Positions 1-14,300 are shown, counted from the first letter of the stretch. The stretch: DNA of 64,000 bases from Amblyomma americanum (GCF_052857255.1 NC_135500.1:165331183-165395182), one strand, 5' to 3'. The notes: generated by a model not told the origin, from the letters alone. Numbers and translations are program-made.

Positions 1-432
1 CTTTTGTCTGAACTATATGCACGGGCTGCAGATATGGGCATTTTATTTTCTTTACGGCGAAAAACAGCAACCGAAAGCTGCACCACACCACTTGCCCTTT
101 CCATCGCTTGAGAGTGTCTGCTCCTAGACCTACAAGTAACAGGCCTATTTCAATAAAGAGACGACAAAAGGCAGATTATTTGGGAAACCCATTCTCTGGC
201 CCGCAGAGATAATATCACTAACAACGGACAAAAATTTAAGGAAAACGCTGTAGTTTTCGGCCACGGCACAGTATGACACTGGCCCGACATTAACCAGGAG
301 AGCCACAACTACAGCTATCGCTGACAAAGGAGCGGGAGCCTATAACTCGCGCAGAAAGAGTGAGCCTCGTCTAAGAGAAGGTCACCGCTTCATAATCAAA
401 GCAAACGCTGCTCGTGTTTTAAAAAGATGTAC

Positions 433-654
433 CTTCTTGCAAACGGCCAAATGCAAGGCACGGAGGTGGCGGTTCCGGCTAGCCAAACGGGCCGCCAGGG
501 CACGCAGTCTGGCAACAAAGGCATCCAGGGCAGTCACGTCTCCCCACGGTACTCGCTGCCGCAATGCCCCGGTCAGCTCCTCGGCCAGCCCCAGCATCAG
601 TGGCCGCTGGCTCGGCACCATCTGGTCAGCCACCGAGCTGTAGAACGAGGCCAC
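433..654 (-). CDS. DYNC2H1: DYNC2H1 exon 10
   Basis: 74 codons, GCGCAG acceptor and AAG|GTACAT donor, phases 0 and 0. It encodes VASFYSSVADQMVPSQRPLM and later ARLRALAARLASRNRHLRAL. This is the best-conserved block in the window; the human counterpart is VAHFYNSIDQQMIQSQRPMM. The next exon lies to the left of position 1. Confidence 0.93.
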
Positions 655-3600
655 CTGCGCGCAGTGTCCGAGCAGTAATTTGCGCATGATGCGACCTCTG
701 GGAATAACATTAGGGACATATGGTTCTTCAGAGAGCAGTCCTAAGACGCATGGTCATCGAATGGCCCAAACGCCAGTGTTCTGTGACGACCTCGTAAGTC
801 CGCAGAGAGGCCTTGAGCAGAGAAATCCGTACGTACCATCTCTTGCAAAAGTTTACTGCCCACCGTATACTGTAAACTTTTTGTAAGATACGGTACCTAC
901 ACTTAACCGTTACCAGGCGTGTATCTATATATAGACCAATTTAGGTTCACTCCAAGAGCGCGGCTACCTTGAAAAGTGGGGCCAGTTATCTCAAGGATCT
1001 CTTTATTTACCGCTGCGTACCACTGCCCTACTTTAACGTTTTTGTGCAGAGGAAAGCAATCAGTGAGAAGTTTTCGCTTTATGAACGTTAGCCTAAATTT
1101 TGGGCTCCGAGCTCTACAATGCCGTCTTGAAACGGCTAGAGGTCTGTATGAATGATAAGCGTTATATAGGCTATTCACTCCTAACATCTAACTCAAAGTA
1201 GTGTCGTAATCTCTCACCTGCTGTAGATGTCGAGCCCGGTGGCCGACACGGGCAGCGGTGTCCTCGAGTTGACGCAGGGGTCCAGGCGGTAGGCGGCAGC
1301 CCAGGGCTCGCAGCTGCCGTGCCTCGGCCGCTATCGACGCTAGCCGTGGGCTCAAGCTTACCCGAGGCCGCCCGCCCGCACCCAGAATCAGGGCGGGCTC
1401 GTCTTCTTGCAGGCTGCGCAGAGAGATTCGCTCTCATCATGTAGCTCAATTGCGACGACAGAACAGTTCTCCTTGCACTACTGTCCGTTGTAAGAAACTG
1501 TCGCAATGGGCATCTGAAACACTCAGTCGACTCGGCGAAATGCCGTACTGGCGATTATTCTAAGCTATGAACAGACTGCGCTGTGTCGTTTTCCTTCGTC
1601 GGGTGTACGGTAAAAGGGTGAAGCCACAAATCGTCAGCGCGGAATTTATTTTTTTTTTCCGTAATGTTTTCAATGCCCACCTCATTCCAAGCAATCCTTC
1701 CTTCTAGCGTGCTCTTGCTTCCTTCCCACTTCACGCATAACTAAGCAATATCAGGCGTTTGTAACTCTTTTAACGCGATTGCGTTAAAGACCCCGTTACC
1801 CAGAAAATCGGGCGTCGGCGTTGTCGGCGTTGTGAGCGAAAAATCACGAGCATGACTCTGTCAGGTGGTGCCCAGAGAGCAATCTAGGAGGCAGGTGGGT
1901 CACCTAGGTCACGTGACCTTGCGGTGTCATCTCAATCTGTCCGCCAGATAGTGAGCAAACTGTGGGAGTTAAATTAATGATTGGTCGCTCGGGAAGAGAA
2001 ACCTGGTCCGCACAAGGCCCACTATACTTAGAGCACCTGCAATCGCAGGGCAGTGGCGCATCGCTTAACCGTTGAAACACTGCGCCAGGAGTTGTACGAG
2101 GACTCCCAGAGATCTATGAATGTAAAGTAGAGAATGACCTTCTGCACATGTGAGAATTAACACATGACGCTATCGCGCCGTACCATTAAGGCGGAGCATA
2201 AGTATCCCCTCCAATATTTTTGTTTACGCTACGAATACTCCGAAAAGCCGTGAGACGTCACCGCTGCCAAAGAGCAGAAAGAGTCAGCGCTATGGCAAAC
2301 ATGGTAGCATCAGGCTTTGTATGAAACAGTAGCACACATTCTGGAGCGTTAAGCACCCACCATGCATCCTGTAGCTTGACATGCACAATATGTACCGCCA
2401 GCAAGGAATGAAATCCGAACACAAGAACACAAAAGAAAATTGGTTGCTGGTGAAGAAATGCAGACGAGGTGCACAACACTTCCACGAAGCGATCTTCGCG
2501 CCATCGAAATGAAAATAAAGTGCGCTAGCTAGTATTGAGTTTGACTCATCTAAAATCATCTCGTTTTGCTGTTCACGGTTCGCTTGTCTTATTCCCGGTT
2601 CATTCGTTCCTGATAGAACGTGGGGCTCTTGTTTATTACAGTGATAGCAGCAATGGCCACACGCCGACAAGTTCAAACAGCGAGCTGGCCTCAAAACACG
2701 GAGATCGTTCTCATTTTGAACACTTGAGCATTCTACCAAGTTGCGGCACACCTTGGAAGGTGTCTAAGTTGTGTAACCCAGCAAAATATTGTAAAGAAAG
2801 GAATGATGATAGAAAGGTTTTTCATCAATGTGAAAAAAAGCAAAATGACAGCGTCAAAAGCGCCTAAAATGCTAAAACGTACAGAGCCTCAAGAAGGAGG
2901 CTATAACGTTTGTCCCAGCTAAATTTAATAAACATTTAAAAAAACAGTGTGGCCTAGCCGAGTGAAAAATTGAGGGTTGTTGAGAGTTGCATGACCTAGT
3001 CTACAGTATTTTTCGTTCTCCAAAGTAAACAATCCCTAAATGCTAACTAGCTAATTTTTAAATCTGCACTTCAAAATAAAGTTCCCGTTAGAAAGTTGTA
3101 GATCGTCTTGAAAAATAACTGGCTTAAATGTGCGCACCAAGCCAGCTTTCTTGCTCCTGCGCACACTACCTTGTCTTGGTGGCGACCTGTTGGGCGCTGC
3201 GGCTCCAGGCATCCAGACGATCGGCCGCCGCCTCCCGTGCCTCGTCGCACGCTTTAGTGAGCGTCTGCACCAGCGGTTCCCAGGCATCGCTGCCATCGTG
3301 CAGCAAGCGCACCACTTCCTGAGCTTCCTCCAGCTGCACATGACGCACAGTCATATGTGAAGGTTACTGGGACTGCACCCTCCGGATAGGAAGGTCGCCT
3401 CACCCGCGTGCGAAGCTCCTGCAGACCGACGATGTCCCTGACGACGTCCGGGACGCCCTGCAGGCTGCAGGAGGCTTGCTCGTAGGACTTCTTCGCCTCG
3501 ACGACGCAGTCGCTCAGGGCACGAAGAAGCATTTCTCTGAATCACAGAGGGATGAGCCAAAGATGTCTAAATTTCCACATCACCGCACGTGAACTCCACT

Positions 3601-6600
3601 AGAATGTGCTCAGTGGTTAGTGCGTTCGGCTACTGAGCCGGAGTTTCCGAGTTTGAACCCGGCCGCAGTGGCCGCGTTTCAATAGAGGAGAAGCGCAAAG
3701 GCGGCCGTGTGCTTCGCGATGTCAGTGCACGTCAAAGATCCCCAGGTGGCCGAAATTATTCCGGAGCCCTCCACTACGTCACCTCTTTCTCTCTCTCTTC
3801 TTTCACTCCCACCTTCCTTCCCTTACGGCGTGGTTCGGGTGTCCACCGAGATTAATCCGGAGCCCTTCACTACTCACCTCTTTCTATCTCTCTTCTTTCA
3901 CTCCCACTTTCCTTCCCTTACGGCGTGGTTCGGGTGTCCACCGAGATGTGCGACAATTACTGCGCCATTTCCTTTCCTCAAAAACGAATGGGCTACGCCG
4001 TGAAATGTTCTGATTAAAACTCATCCACGCCGTGTTCCCCTCTGTACTTGGCGGTAGCACCTTGGAGGTTTTAATAGATATATTTGAGTTGTGCGAAGAT
4101 ATTAATAAATTCTTCTCAAAGGGGCCACTGTTGTCTTCCACTACGAGTAGACAATGCGCATTTAGAACTCGGCAGGAATAGTTATCAGCTTTCACTCGGT
4201 GTACGGATGTGTTAAATATTAAGCAAGAATACGATTGTAAACGATGCTCCCAAGTGCGTACCTTTCTGGAGCCAACTGAGCCTGCACGTCTGGATGTTTT
4301 AACAGCTCAGAGTACGACTTGCATTCTTGTAATAGCTGAAATAAGAAAATAATTGCTTCATTTATTATTAATTGTCACGCTGCAAGCATGAATCACACGG
4401 AACTTACCATTTTGAAGTGTGCGCGACCCATCAGTCAATGAGAGTAAGGTTACTGCGTAGTCAGATTAAGACTTCAAGAAGAATAAGAATTCAATAACCG
4501 AGATTTTAATGATCCCTAAAAACGAACACGGCTAAACCTATACACAGGGAAAGCGTTGTTCTATCACTACGTCGCTGGTAAAGTTCTTGCCGGTTTTTGT
4601 GCACACCTTTTGTGCACACCTGTCATCGAGTTTTTCGCGTTCATCAAGGTTGACAAATGTCATTAACAATGGCTACAACACACGAAAGTGACAAGCGACA
4701 TCAGGCGACAGAGCCATATATATCGCAGTATTTCACCCCTGCAGTCAGGGAGATAAGGAAAATGGTACGCTTCGATAAGTTCCGATGGATGAATGTCATT
4801 AGAAGTACAACAAGCGGAAAAGTGTCTGCATTGTTAAGTACGAGTAATGGCAGCAAGGGACGATCACGTAAAAGCGCATGAGATGAAGAGGCTTGCGGCA
4901 TTGAGCACACAGTTGGCATGCCTTTCTGCGCAAAGATTCGTGGTCTTGCCTCGGTGTTACAGAGGTGCCACAAATTTGCAACGCTTTGCGAGTTCGGCCA
5001 GTGGGGGAGAGTGCACTCTAAACAAAAAAGCGTAAAAAGGGAGTAAAGACAGTTTGCTTTCTTTTTACTCCTATATAGACGTATTCGGGTTTAGAGTGTG
5101 GAGACCCGCGCATCCTGCGAAGTTCCTGTGTTATCATAGTGAGCAGCTAAGGACATGCTACGGTTCTCTTTCCGCAAGAAGTTAGAGACACCTTGCGTTC
5201 GAAGTTGAAACGAGAGCAGTTTTCTCTGTTAGCAGATGGCATGCTAGAAAGCGCTGTACAAAGAACCCAGGGAAAAACTGATTGAGATTTTGTTTCCAAC
5301 GATGGTGGCATGTCTGGGCACTGTAAATGTTTCAAGGAGCGCGCGCCGGTACTGACCGGCAGGCCTGTGGTTCTGAGCAGGCGGTCTCTGAGCGTGGCGG
5401 CCGCCCGTGCAGCCATCGGGGCCAGCCACTGTGCGTGCAGTGCCATAGCGGCCTTCCACTGGGGCTCCGGGTCCGAGAGGCGCGGCGGCGCCGGCAGGGG
5501 CTCGGAGGCCGGAGGCGCCAGGCGCACCAGCTGCTCCTGCGCCGTGCGTGCCTGCAGCAGGGCGCGCAGTCGGCCGCCAAGCACAGAGTCCGCGCTGGGG
5601 CTGCGGCCACACGCGGACAGCGCCTGGCCCAACTGCTGCTGCAGCTGGCTCAGGGGAGCGCGCCACGGTTCCAGATCGCCAAGGAGGCTCTCCAGCCGAG
5701 CCGCCAGGCCGCGCCCTGAGAATGGCGTTCGAAAGAACTCAGAGCTGCCTGCCTCGGAGTACGAGAGAAAGATAATCCTTCACAGTGGGAGCTAAGACCT
5801 TCTTTGGGCTAAATTCCGTCACAGTAGTAATAGATGTCTCAACTGAAAACTCCCTTATTCAGCTGCTGATCAAAGAGTGTTCAGTGTTTGAGAAATAAAG
5901 ACGGGAGACAGGTCGAGGTGATGTACTTTCAGGGCTCTATCGGGTGAGTGTTCTTTATGCCTTTTTTGGTAGACTCTGACCGCCTGGCATGTGAAACCGG
6001 CGCGAGGCTCGAGCTCACTTCAGCTGCGCCTCATTGTTGGCGGCTGCGTGAGGCCCGCGCTGTTGCTACAAGAGTAATCTAGGAGAGCCCGAGCCATAAG
6101 GAGCCCCATAAGGGAGCCATATACAATATTGCCGGTACTGTAGTCGCTCCCAAGAATGTGCTGCCGCTGCTCATGTCATCCAGGAGGGTCTGAGTGTGAG
6201 TTCATTTATGGGGAGGGGAGTGGATGTGGTGCAGCTGTCACGGTCACCTCTTCGTCGCACCGAGGATCGACAAGATCTCGCAGTATTTTCTTCGTTCTTT
6301 TTTCTACGCCCAAGGCTTAACATGGTTCTCGGTTGTGATCGGTCTTCAACAGACTATACCACCCCTCAGCCATCAGGTTTCCCCACTTTCCTCATGGAAA
6401 GCGTGTGCCGTAGGAGGCGAATGAGCGAGCCGCTTCGTGCACGATTAGAAGGAGATTAAGGGATCGGTGTGTCTTGCCAGCTGGAAGCATAGGCGCAGGG
6501 CGCGTTCACCGCCCTGCCGACGGTAGGCGAGCGCCACCAGACAGGCTACGGTTGCCTTATGCTTTGTTTATGTAACCAACGCCGCAGGCTGCATAAGAAT

Positions 6601-8171
6601 CGTGTGCACGTCAATGAGGTGATGCGCTGTAAGAACATATTTCTTGAAAGTACGGGTGGGACTTTAATCGGATAATTCTTAAGGCCAACCGAATGCTCAC
6701 TTGAGCAAATTTTTTCGAGGCTGTTATACGGAGCCCTCCCCGGTGAATTCAGAGCAGAGACCAACAACATCCGGTCACGTGACAGCGTAAGTCCAACACC
6801 CGTCCACCGAGTCATCACGTGACGGCCACGTCAGGTCAGTGTCATCACATGTCTAGCGCCAGGCTCGTGACCTTGTGCCCGTTGCGATTTTTATGGTAGC
6901 CCGGCTGCTACAAAGCCTTAGACATTACTGTATATCTTAGAAATCAGCAAAAGGCAGACAGCAGTCCAACGACAGCTTTCGCTGAGTTTAGCGCAGGAGA
7001 GTGTTAACACTGGGCATTTTTTTTTTTCAGGACAAAGATCGGCTGGAAAGAAATCCTGGAACTGCAGACGCTGGCAAATGTTTGGAAGTAAGAACTGAAG
7101 CAATGGTTGTAAGCACTGAAAAACAGGCATTACCGACCAGAGCACATGCGATGAACTTACAAACGCACACCCTAGACCATGCCCCCCCCAACGTAGATTC
7201 TTCTTCTACACACTCTATTCGCTTTTCGTGTGGATAAAGTGTCCATTCTGATTCACGCAGCTAATATTTTCCTCCCTTCAGAGGCTTTCCCTTCCCTTAC
7301 TACTCAGTTCATTTAATGAGACAGTTATGAAAAACGAACTGCCTCATGGCGACTTCGCTTTATATATTCCAACGGAAAAGAAATAGGGATGTGATCGTCC
7401 AACTGTGCGCGTGTTTGTGCACAGGCTTCACTGCACATTACACGTGCACAAAGGCGAAGATTAACTTGAAAAAATGTAGGTGCTCAACTTAATTGACAAG
7501 TGGCGCCACCGCGCGGTTCCTCTGCTCAGTTCATTTCGTTGGTGCTTTATATATGATTAGACTCGCTCATTCATTCCAGCAATGGCCCGCATTTCCTGCA
7601 CCAGCCTTTCCTGCGTAAAGCCAAATAGCACCGCCAAGCCGCATAGTGATGTGTTCGGACAGAGATCGACACTGCTGTGTGCCGCATTTCCTAGGCAATT
7701 CCAACACTCCCGATGCATAGATCACTCTTCTGACCCTTGCCATTTTCTCTAATCGACGCCATTACAGATAAGCTCTCACCCAGTGCATCGTGGAGTGACT
7801 CTAGCGGCTGAGACGAGCGCAGGTCTTCCGCCAAGGCCAGACCCGTGTCCAGCCAGTCAGCGCAGTCATCCAGGCTCACCGAGCCCAGGGCACACCAGTG
7901 CTGCTCTAAGGCCGCTCCATCCTTGTCTGCAAGTCGCGCGAAAAATAAAAAAATTGCAGCAGCCATATTCGACCTAGTTCGCGGTCATTAAGTTCAAATA
8001 AGAAATAAGGTACAAAGCGCAAGTTTCTCAATCGGGGCGAAGTAGGGACGACAATAGATAAATATTGCCTCACAATGACGCCTTGTGAGTTAACACATAG
8101 TCATATCACTCCAGGAACCTAAGGTCTGCGCGCTTAAAAAACAGCGCCCACACCTGCGGTTCGTAGTTGGT

Positions 8172-8251
<80 letters not shown>

Positions 8252-8284
8252 TCCTTCTTTCTTTCTTTCTTTCTTTCTTCCTTC

Positions 8285-8315
<31 letters not shown>

Positions 8316-11300
8316 TCCTTCTTCCTTTCTTCCTTCCTTTCTTTCTTCCTTTCCTTCTTTCTTTCTTTCCTTCTTTCTTTCTTTCTTTCTTTCTATAGTA
8401 CGTTAGATGGTGTCTTTTTATTTGGCTATCAGTTAGGTTTTCGTTAGCTATCATGATTGATTAGCGCTCATGTTTTGGGTGTCATGTAGCTCCCTCAAGG
8501 AAAAGGAGTTTTGTAATGTTCTTTTTTTATTATTCCTCTTATCCACTCTTCCACGTTCCCTTCGTACTCTATTTTGATACTTGAGTGTAGTTTAGAGGGT
8601 TGGCGATTGACACTTGAAGGTGTTCCTCACTACAGAATTTCTCAGGAGGTGATACATCACCTCTACAGCTTTATCGAGTCGGCAGTAGACATACCTTACA
8701 TGTTACGTATCTTCATAAACATATATGTACAATGCACTTCAAACCATTTCTAACCACGCCGCCTTCTACGAACTCGCCCTCAACGCTGCAACGACCGATA
8801 ATTTTATTAGATGGGCTCCTGTGCTAGCGTTGCGTATCACTGCGCGTCCTTAGCACTATTTCGCGCTTGTTGCTCATTTGCTCAAATTTCCTGTCTACGC
8901 TGAGAAATTATTATGTTCAAGAAGAACAGCGCGAAAAGACAAGGACCACAGGATGATACAAAGACAAGCGCTTGTCTTTGTGTATCATCCTGTGGTCCTT
9001 GTCTTTTCGCGCTGTTCTTCTTGAACATGGCATACCAACTCGCCCAAGCATCAGTCCTAACGAGAAATTATTACCCACGCCTGGCCACCTATTTAATGTC
9101 GCTAACAGGTTGTTGTGTGAGTAGCCTATGTTAGCGAAAGCACTATTTGTAAAACCTTTTTGCTGTCTGCAAATTTGAAAGGGTCCCTGAAAATGTTTGC
9201 ACTGAAGGTAAGAAAAGCGAAGGACTGATTACTATAGAATCGCCTATCATCCTCCCGCAAAAATGTTGGATAAAGCTTATGTAGCGCCAAAGATAACGGA
9301 GGTTAAAAACGTCATCTTCCTTTTCTTTCTCAACTTATACACCGGAGGGAGCCAGAAAAGTACAAAGAATGGAAGCCGCGACCACGCACCGCCCCTTGGC
9401 TTGATTGTTTTGTTTGTTTGTTTGTTTGTTTGTTTGTTTGTTTGTTTGTTTCGCCACGTGGCGCCATCTCTACTCGACCCCCCCCACCCCCCCCCCCACC
9501 CCCCCCCCCCCACCCACCCCCCGCTTCCTTCGTCCACGAACGTTCAAGCGGTTTTGGCTGCTAAGGATTTTTTTTTTTGACGTGGTCACCCATGTGACAT
9601 AAGACAAAACCAGGTCCAAAGGCTGAGGGTGCATTACAACGTGTCTATGCAAACTTCAAGGTAAGTAGATGCTGTGCCTCTCCAAAAAAAAATTGCGACT
9701 ACATTGTACCCTTGATAGTCAGTTTTCGCCTTTCACGGTATTGCTCTGCTGACTCTCTAGCCAAGGTTGGCCCATCTATCTACAGGCAGCGAATTGCGCG
9801 CAGTATGTCATTGACGTGCACTCACCACGTGGTGTCGTTGGTTCGTCCCTGGCTGTCCCCAGGGCGGCCTGCATGAGGACATTGCGAGCGACGAGCATGA
9901 ACCAATGTGCAGTTCGGTGTCTTGCCAGCAAGACTATATCTTGCATATCTTGCTTGAAAGGTGCCATGTGGGAAAGCTGCCACTGTTGCAACGTAACAGC
10001 CGAGTTTGTATTGCATGGGTTTCTATTCGAGCTTGGGCGGGACTGGTTCACGAGAATGCAGCGGCCCGGAGAACGCAGCAGCCGAGAAGATGCAGTACGC
10101 GGGAACGCAACAGTGGTGTTAAACTGGCCCTCAATTCTCACAGCAAAATACAGAACGTTTCGCCTAATATTTTACATAATTTCTAAAAATACTCTTTTCG
10201 AGCTATAAGAGCGCTTTTTCAGCTTATCATTGTCGGTGGTGTGGCACATCAGAATACCGTTAAGACTTGCAAACAAGCCGGCTGGTTAACTAATACAGAA
10301 TAGTTAACTTTTTGACAATTACTGCTGGGCTCTTTAATTACTGAGAGGCGTGTAACCCACGGTAAGTAATAGCCACACAATTTTTTTTAATTTCTTAGCG
10401 CAGTTACCATTGGCGCTGTGACCCAACAAATTTAGGGTGCATCGCGCCAAAATACATACACTTTCCATTAGCGTGCACGCAAAGCAACCTCTCCAGTGCA
10501 CATAACTTGTCGAAATAGTCAAAATTTGTTGGGCCGCAGAGCTGAGGGTAACGGCGTTTTCGAAATTGTAAAAAATGACATGGGTGTTACTTATGATGGG
10601 ATACACGCCTCTCAATAATTAATGACCCTAACTGTAATGGTTAAAAGTTAACTATTCAATATTACTTAACCAGTCTGCTAGTTAGCACCTCTTAGCTGTA
10701 TTCTGATGTGCTACGCTACTGAGAATGCTATGCCGAAAAAAGCGCTCTTCTAACTCAAAACGCCTCTCTAACTCAATTTTTTTTAAATGTGTAAAGTCTT
10801 AGATGAAACGCCCTGTATATCTTGTTAGCGTTAGAAATCATCACCAATGGTAAAGCTGCAGAAACATGGAGTCAAGCAAAGACTTGCGGCGTTCCATAGT
10901 CCACATACGCCTTCTTCCAAAATACCTAATCTTGCGCCCAGAGACGCCTCGTCTGGAGTGTAATGCGTTTCCGCATACCCCTTACCTGCAGCCTCATCAA
11001 GCGGTTTTAAACGACAGCCCTTGAGCTAGCGCGAGGTAAGCCAGCAGCCTTTCTTGAGAGCGATGGCGGCTGTTGTCCATTATTTTCATGAAAACGGATT
11101 AGCCCCGCCGCGGTGGCTCAGTGGTTAGGGCGCTCGACTACTGATCCGGAGTTCCCGGGTTCGAACCCGACCGCGGCGGCTGCGTTTTTATGGAGGAAAA
11201 ACGCTAAGGCGCCCGTGTGCTGTGCGATGTCAGTGCACGTTAAAGATCCCCAGGTGATCGAAATTATTCCGGAGCCTTCCACTACGGCACCTCTTCTTCC

Positions 11301-14300
11301 TTTCTTCTTTCACTACCTCCTTTATCCCTTCCCTTATGGCGCGGTTCAGGTGTCCAACGATATATGAGACAGATACTGCGCCATTTCCTTTCCCCAAAAA
11401 ACCAATTAAAACAAACGGATTAGAGCTTAACCGCATCTACAAGAAAAGACGCTCAATAAATCCACTTAAGAGCAATATCAGTGAAGGCTGCACCAGACTG
11501 AGTGACTCTGGTTGCCCTAAATAACCGAGTGTATATACTCACTTGCAATTGGCCGAGGCTGGTGGCAAGAAGTGGCTCCGAAGCCAGCAAGGGCTGGAAA
11601 ACGGAGCGCAGACAGGCGCCCAGTGAGTCTGCTACCGAGGGTGCCAGCAAAGCGCACACGCCGACAACTGCACCCAGGTTCTCGGCGGTCAACACCTGAG
11701 GCCTCCGCTTGAAGAACACCAGCTGCCGATCTCCGCCATCCTGAAGCGCAGATGCCTGCGTGCACGCAGCAATCGCGCGTTACGGTGTGCAGTTTGGCGG
11801 CAGCACACGTTTTCCTCACAGTTCGTGGCATTATGCCGTCTGTACCCCCTAGACCCCTTACTAAAACTTAGTCCTCCGTCCGGCCTCTCCTGCCGCGATC
11901 CTACGCTGTTGTGTCGCCTGTGGCTTGGATTGGCGTTCACAAAGGCCTACTCCCACTTAATCGCAATGGCAGACTCTCCTGCATGTGAGATCTGTGGGTG
12001 TGACGAAGCAATAGAACACCTTCTTTGTAACTGCCCTCGGTTTCAGCGTGAGTGTGCACTCCTGGCTGCAACACTCCGCCGCTTAGACCCTAGGCCCCTT
12101 AGTGAAGCCAAGATTCTGGGCCCTTGGAGTAAGCCTTCATCGCAGAGGACAGCTTTGAAGGCACTTCTAAAGTTCTTTAAGGACTCAGGACTGAGTGCAA
12201 GGTTGTGAACTATCCGTGTGTGCCCTGTGTACCCTGCAAATAACGGCCAACGGACATGTGCAAGAGTGATCATCTCTCTTTGTTCTCTCCCCTGTCTATT
12301 TCTCCCTCCGTTCCCCTTCCCACGTGTGGGGTAGCATACTGGGCGCTGCCTAGTTAACCTCCCTGCCTTTCCGTCTCTCTCTCTCTCTCGTGGCATATCA
12401 CAAAGCTCTGGCCTTTAATTATTTTCTTTTTTTCACAAAACGAGAAAGAACCCACTCAGCTCAAGGGGCCTGCTTAGATCATGAACGTAGCCCTGCGACA
12501 CTTCTCGTGCTGCAGTCTCTAGAAAGCTGTGCCATGGTTTGCGGGACTATATGCGTAACATTCATGATAAGCGTTCACAGCTGCAATATGAAAAGCATGG
12601 CTGACGAGGTAACGTTGCTGACGAGCTTAAACGCGGCCGGCCGCTCGTTCTTCATTAGTTGGCGCGTTTACTGTGATATCCAGGAATGAACAGCAGTGGA
12701 GGAAGGGGGGAAGGGGGGGGGGGGGGTTTTTGTACCTCGACTAGGTACCTTGCACTGCAGCGTTTACAACGCCGGCAGTTGCAAACGCTCAGTTGAAGAT
12801 GAGTTTGCAAAACAAATGTGCGCCCATTTTATTAGGATAGCGTAGTTAAGGTGTGCGTGATCATCCTATAAAATGCAAGTTTACCTTTTTGTTAACGTGT
12901 CCGCTTCTCTGCCACCTGCTGCGTTAATTTAGCATTCCATTTTATACGCACGCATTAATCTGTCAGGGAATCACAGTTGTGTGAAGCCACGGAGTACTTC
13001 CCACGCAGCACAACTATTCCTCCACTACTGCACATCGCGAGGCGAAAGGTGAGTGAAATTAGGAAGCGCGAGGCATCATGCTAGGAAACAGAAGAAAAGG
13101 CAGCTGCACCTCGTACGTAATGCGTAATTGGGAAATGTTACTAGTAAGCTTATATGTGAAACTTAAGCGTTGAAACAAAGCATTAAAAAATAGAGATGAA
13201 AGGGCACCGAGTTTAAAATATCTGAAAACCGAAAGTACCTAAGCTGGACAGTAGAATTTACTACCTTCTCCTCCGGCCTGTATGTTGGTGTCAACGTAAT
13301 CTAATCATGTATCAGAACAGCACACATGCATGTCGCGTTCGCACATATGCTGCTTTAGAAACTTTTCAAGGACATTGGGGCAGTGGTAGTAGAAAGAGAC
13401 ACCAGCGGAGCAGTTGCCGGCAAAAAAAAAAACAAACATATAAGGCGAATCTCACCGGCACCTTCATACCAGTGCCGCCATCTTCACACGTCTGTTTGAT
13501 CAGATTGGCCCTTGCCGTAATTTTTGAGGTACGCAATAAAAGAAAAGATGGTGACATCAAAGATTTAAATGTATTGTTATTCTCGATGACGAACTATACG
13601 TTATTCACTATAGGCAGATTAAAAAAAAAAGAAATCGACGCGTCTTAAACGATTAAGAGGGTTCACCAGTGACAGTGTCCATAGGAAATACATGGGAACT
13701 TTCAGAAGCTGTAGCGTGTCTAAAAATGGCTCGATTTTCATGAGGTCTGTGGCAGCGTTTTCTTCTTTAATGAATTGAGGAAATTTTGCACAGATATTAT
13801 TTTTGAGTTTCATTTTTTTACAAATCAGAGGTAAATATCCAGAAAAATTGCACAGTTAGATATGTCGGTCTTTCATGTCATCTCGTGAAAAAACTAAGCC
13901 AAATATTCGAATTTCGTCCGCAACATTTCGTCCTTTTTTCTTTCTTGATTGTCAAGCCGCAATTTTCATTCATATCGAGCGTAGTATTTGCGTTTTACAG
14001 GCTCTGAAAGCCCGCTCATATGTCACGAGGAAAGGCCCACAAAATAAAAGGACACTAGAAGCGTCAGTCATCGCACATTAGATCTGAAGGTTTGACGTCA
14101 AGCTGAATATTTCTGGGTAATTGTGAGACTTAGTGAGTTCACATACTGAAGTTTACATCGAGTTTATATCTCTTCAGCACTACTATCTTTGCTTTGCTGT
14201 CAGCTCAGATAGCGCTAATTATATAGCTGCACACCACACACATGCCTTCAACAATGGGCGCATCAACCAGTTTTGTTGTTCCTTTTTTACTCGCTAAACT

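Noticed and set aside
6453..6555. Candidate missing DYNC2H1 exon
   Set aside because: Only a GC donor is available and it gives phase 0, whereas exon 5 requires phase 1; sequence similarity is negligible.
8134..8454. Lys/Glu/Arg and Ser/Phe/Leu frames
   Set aside because: Translations of the (TTTC)n microsatellite.
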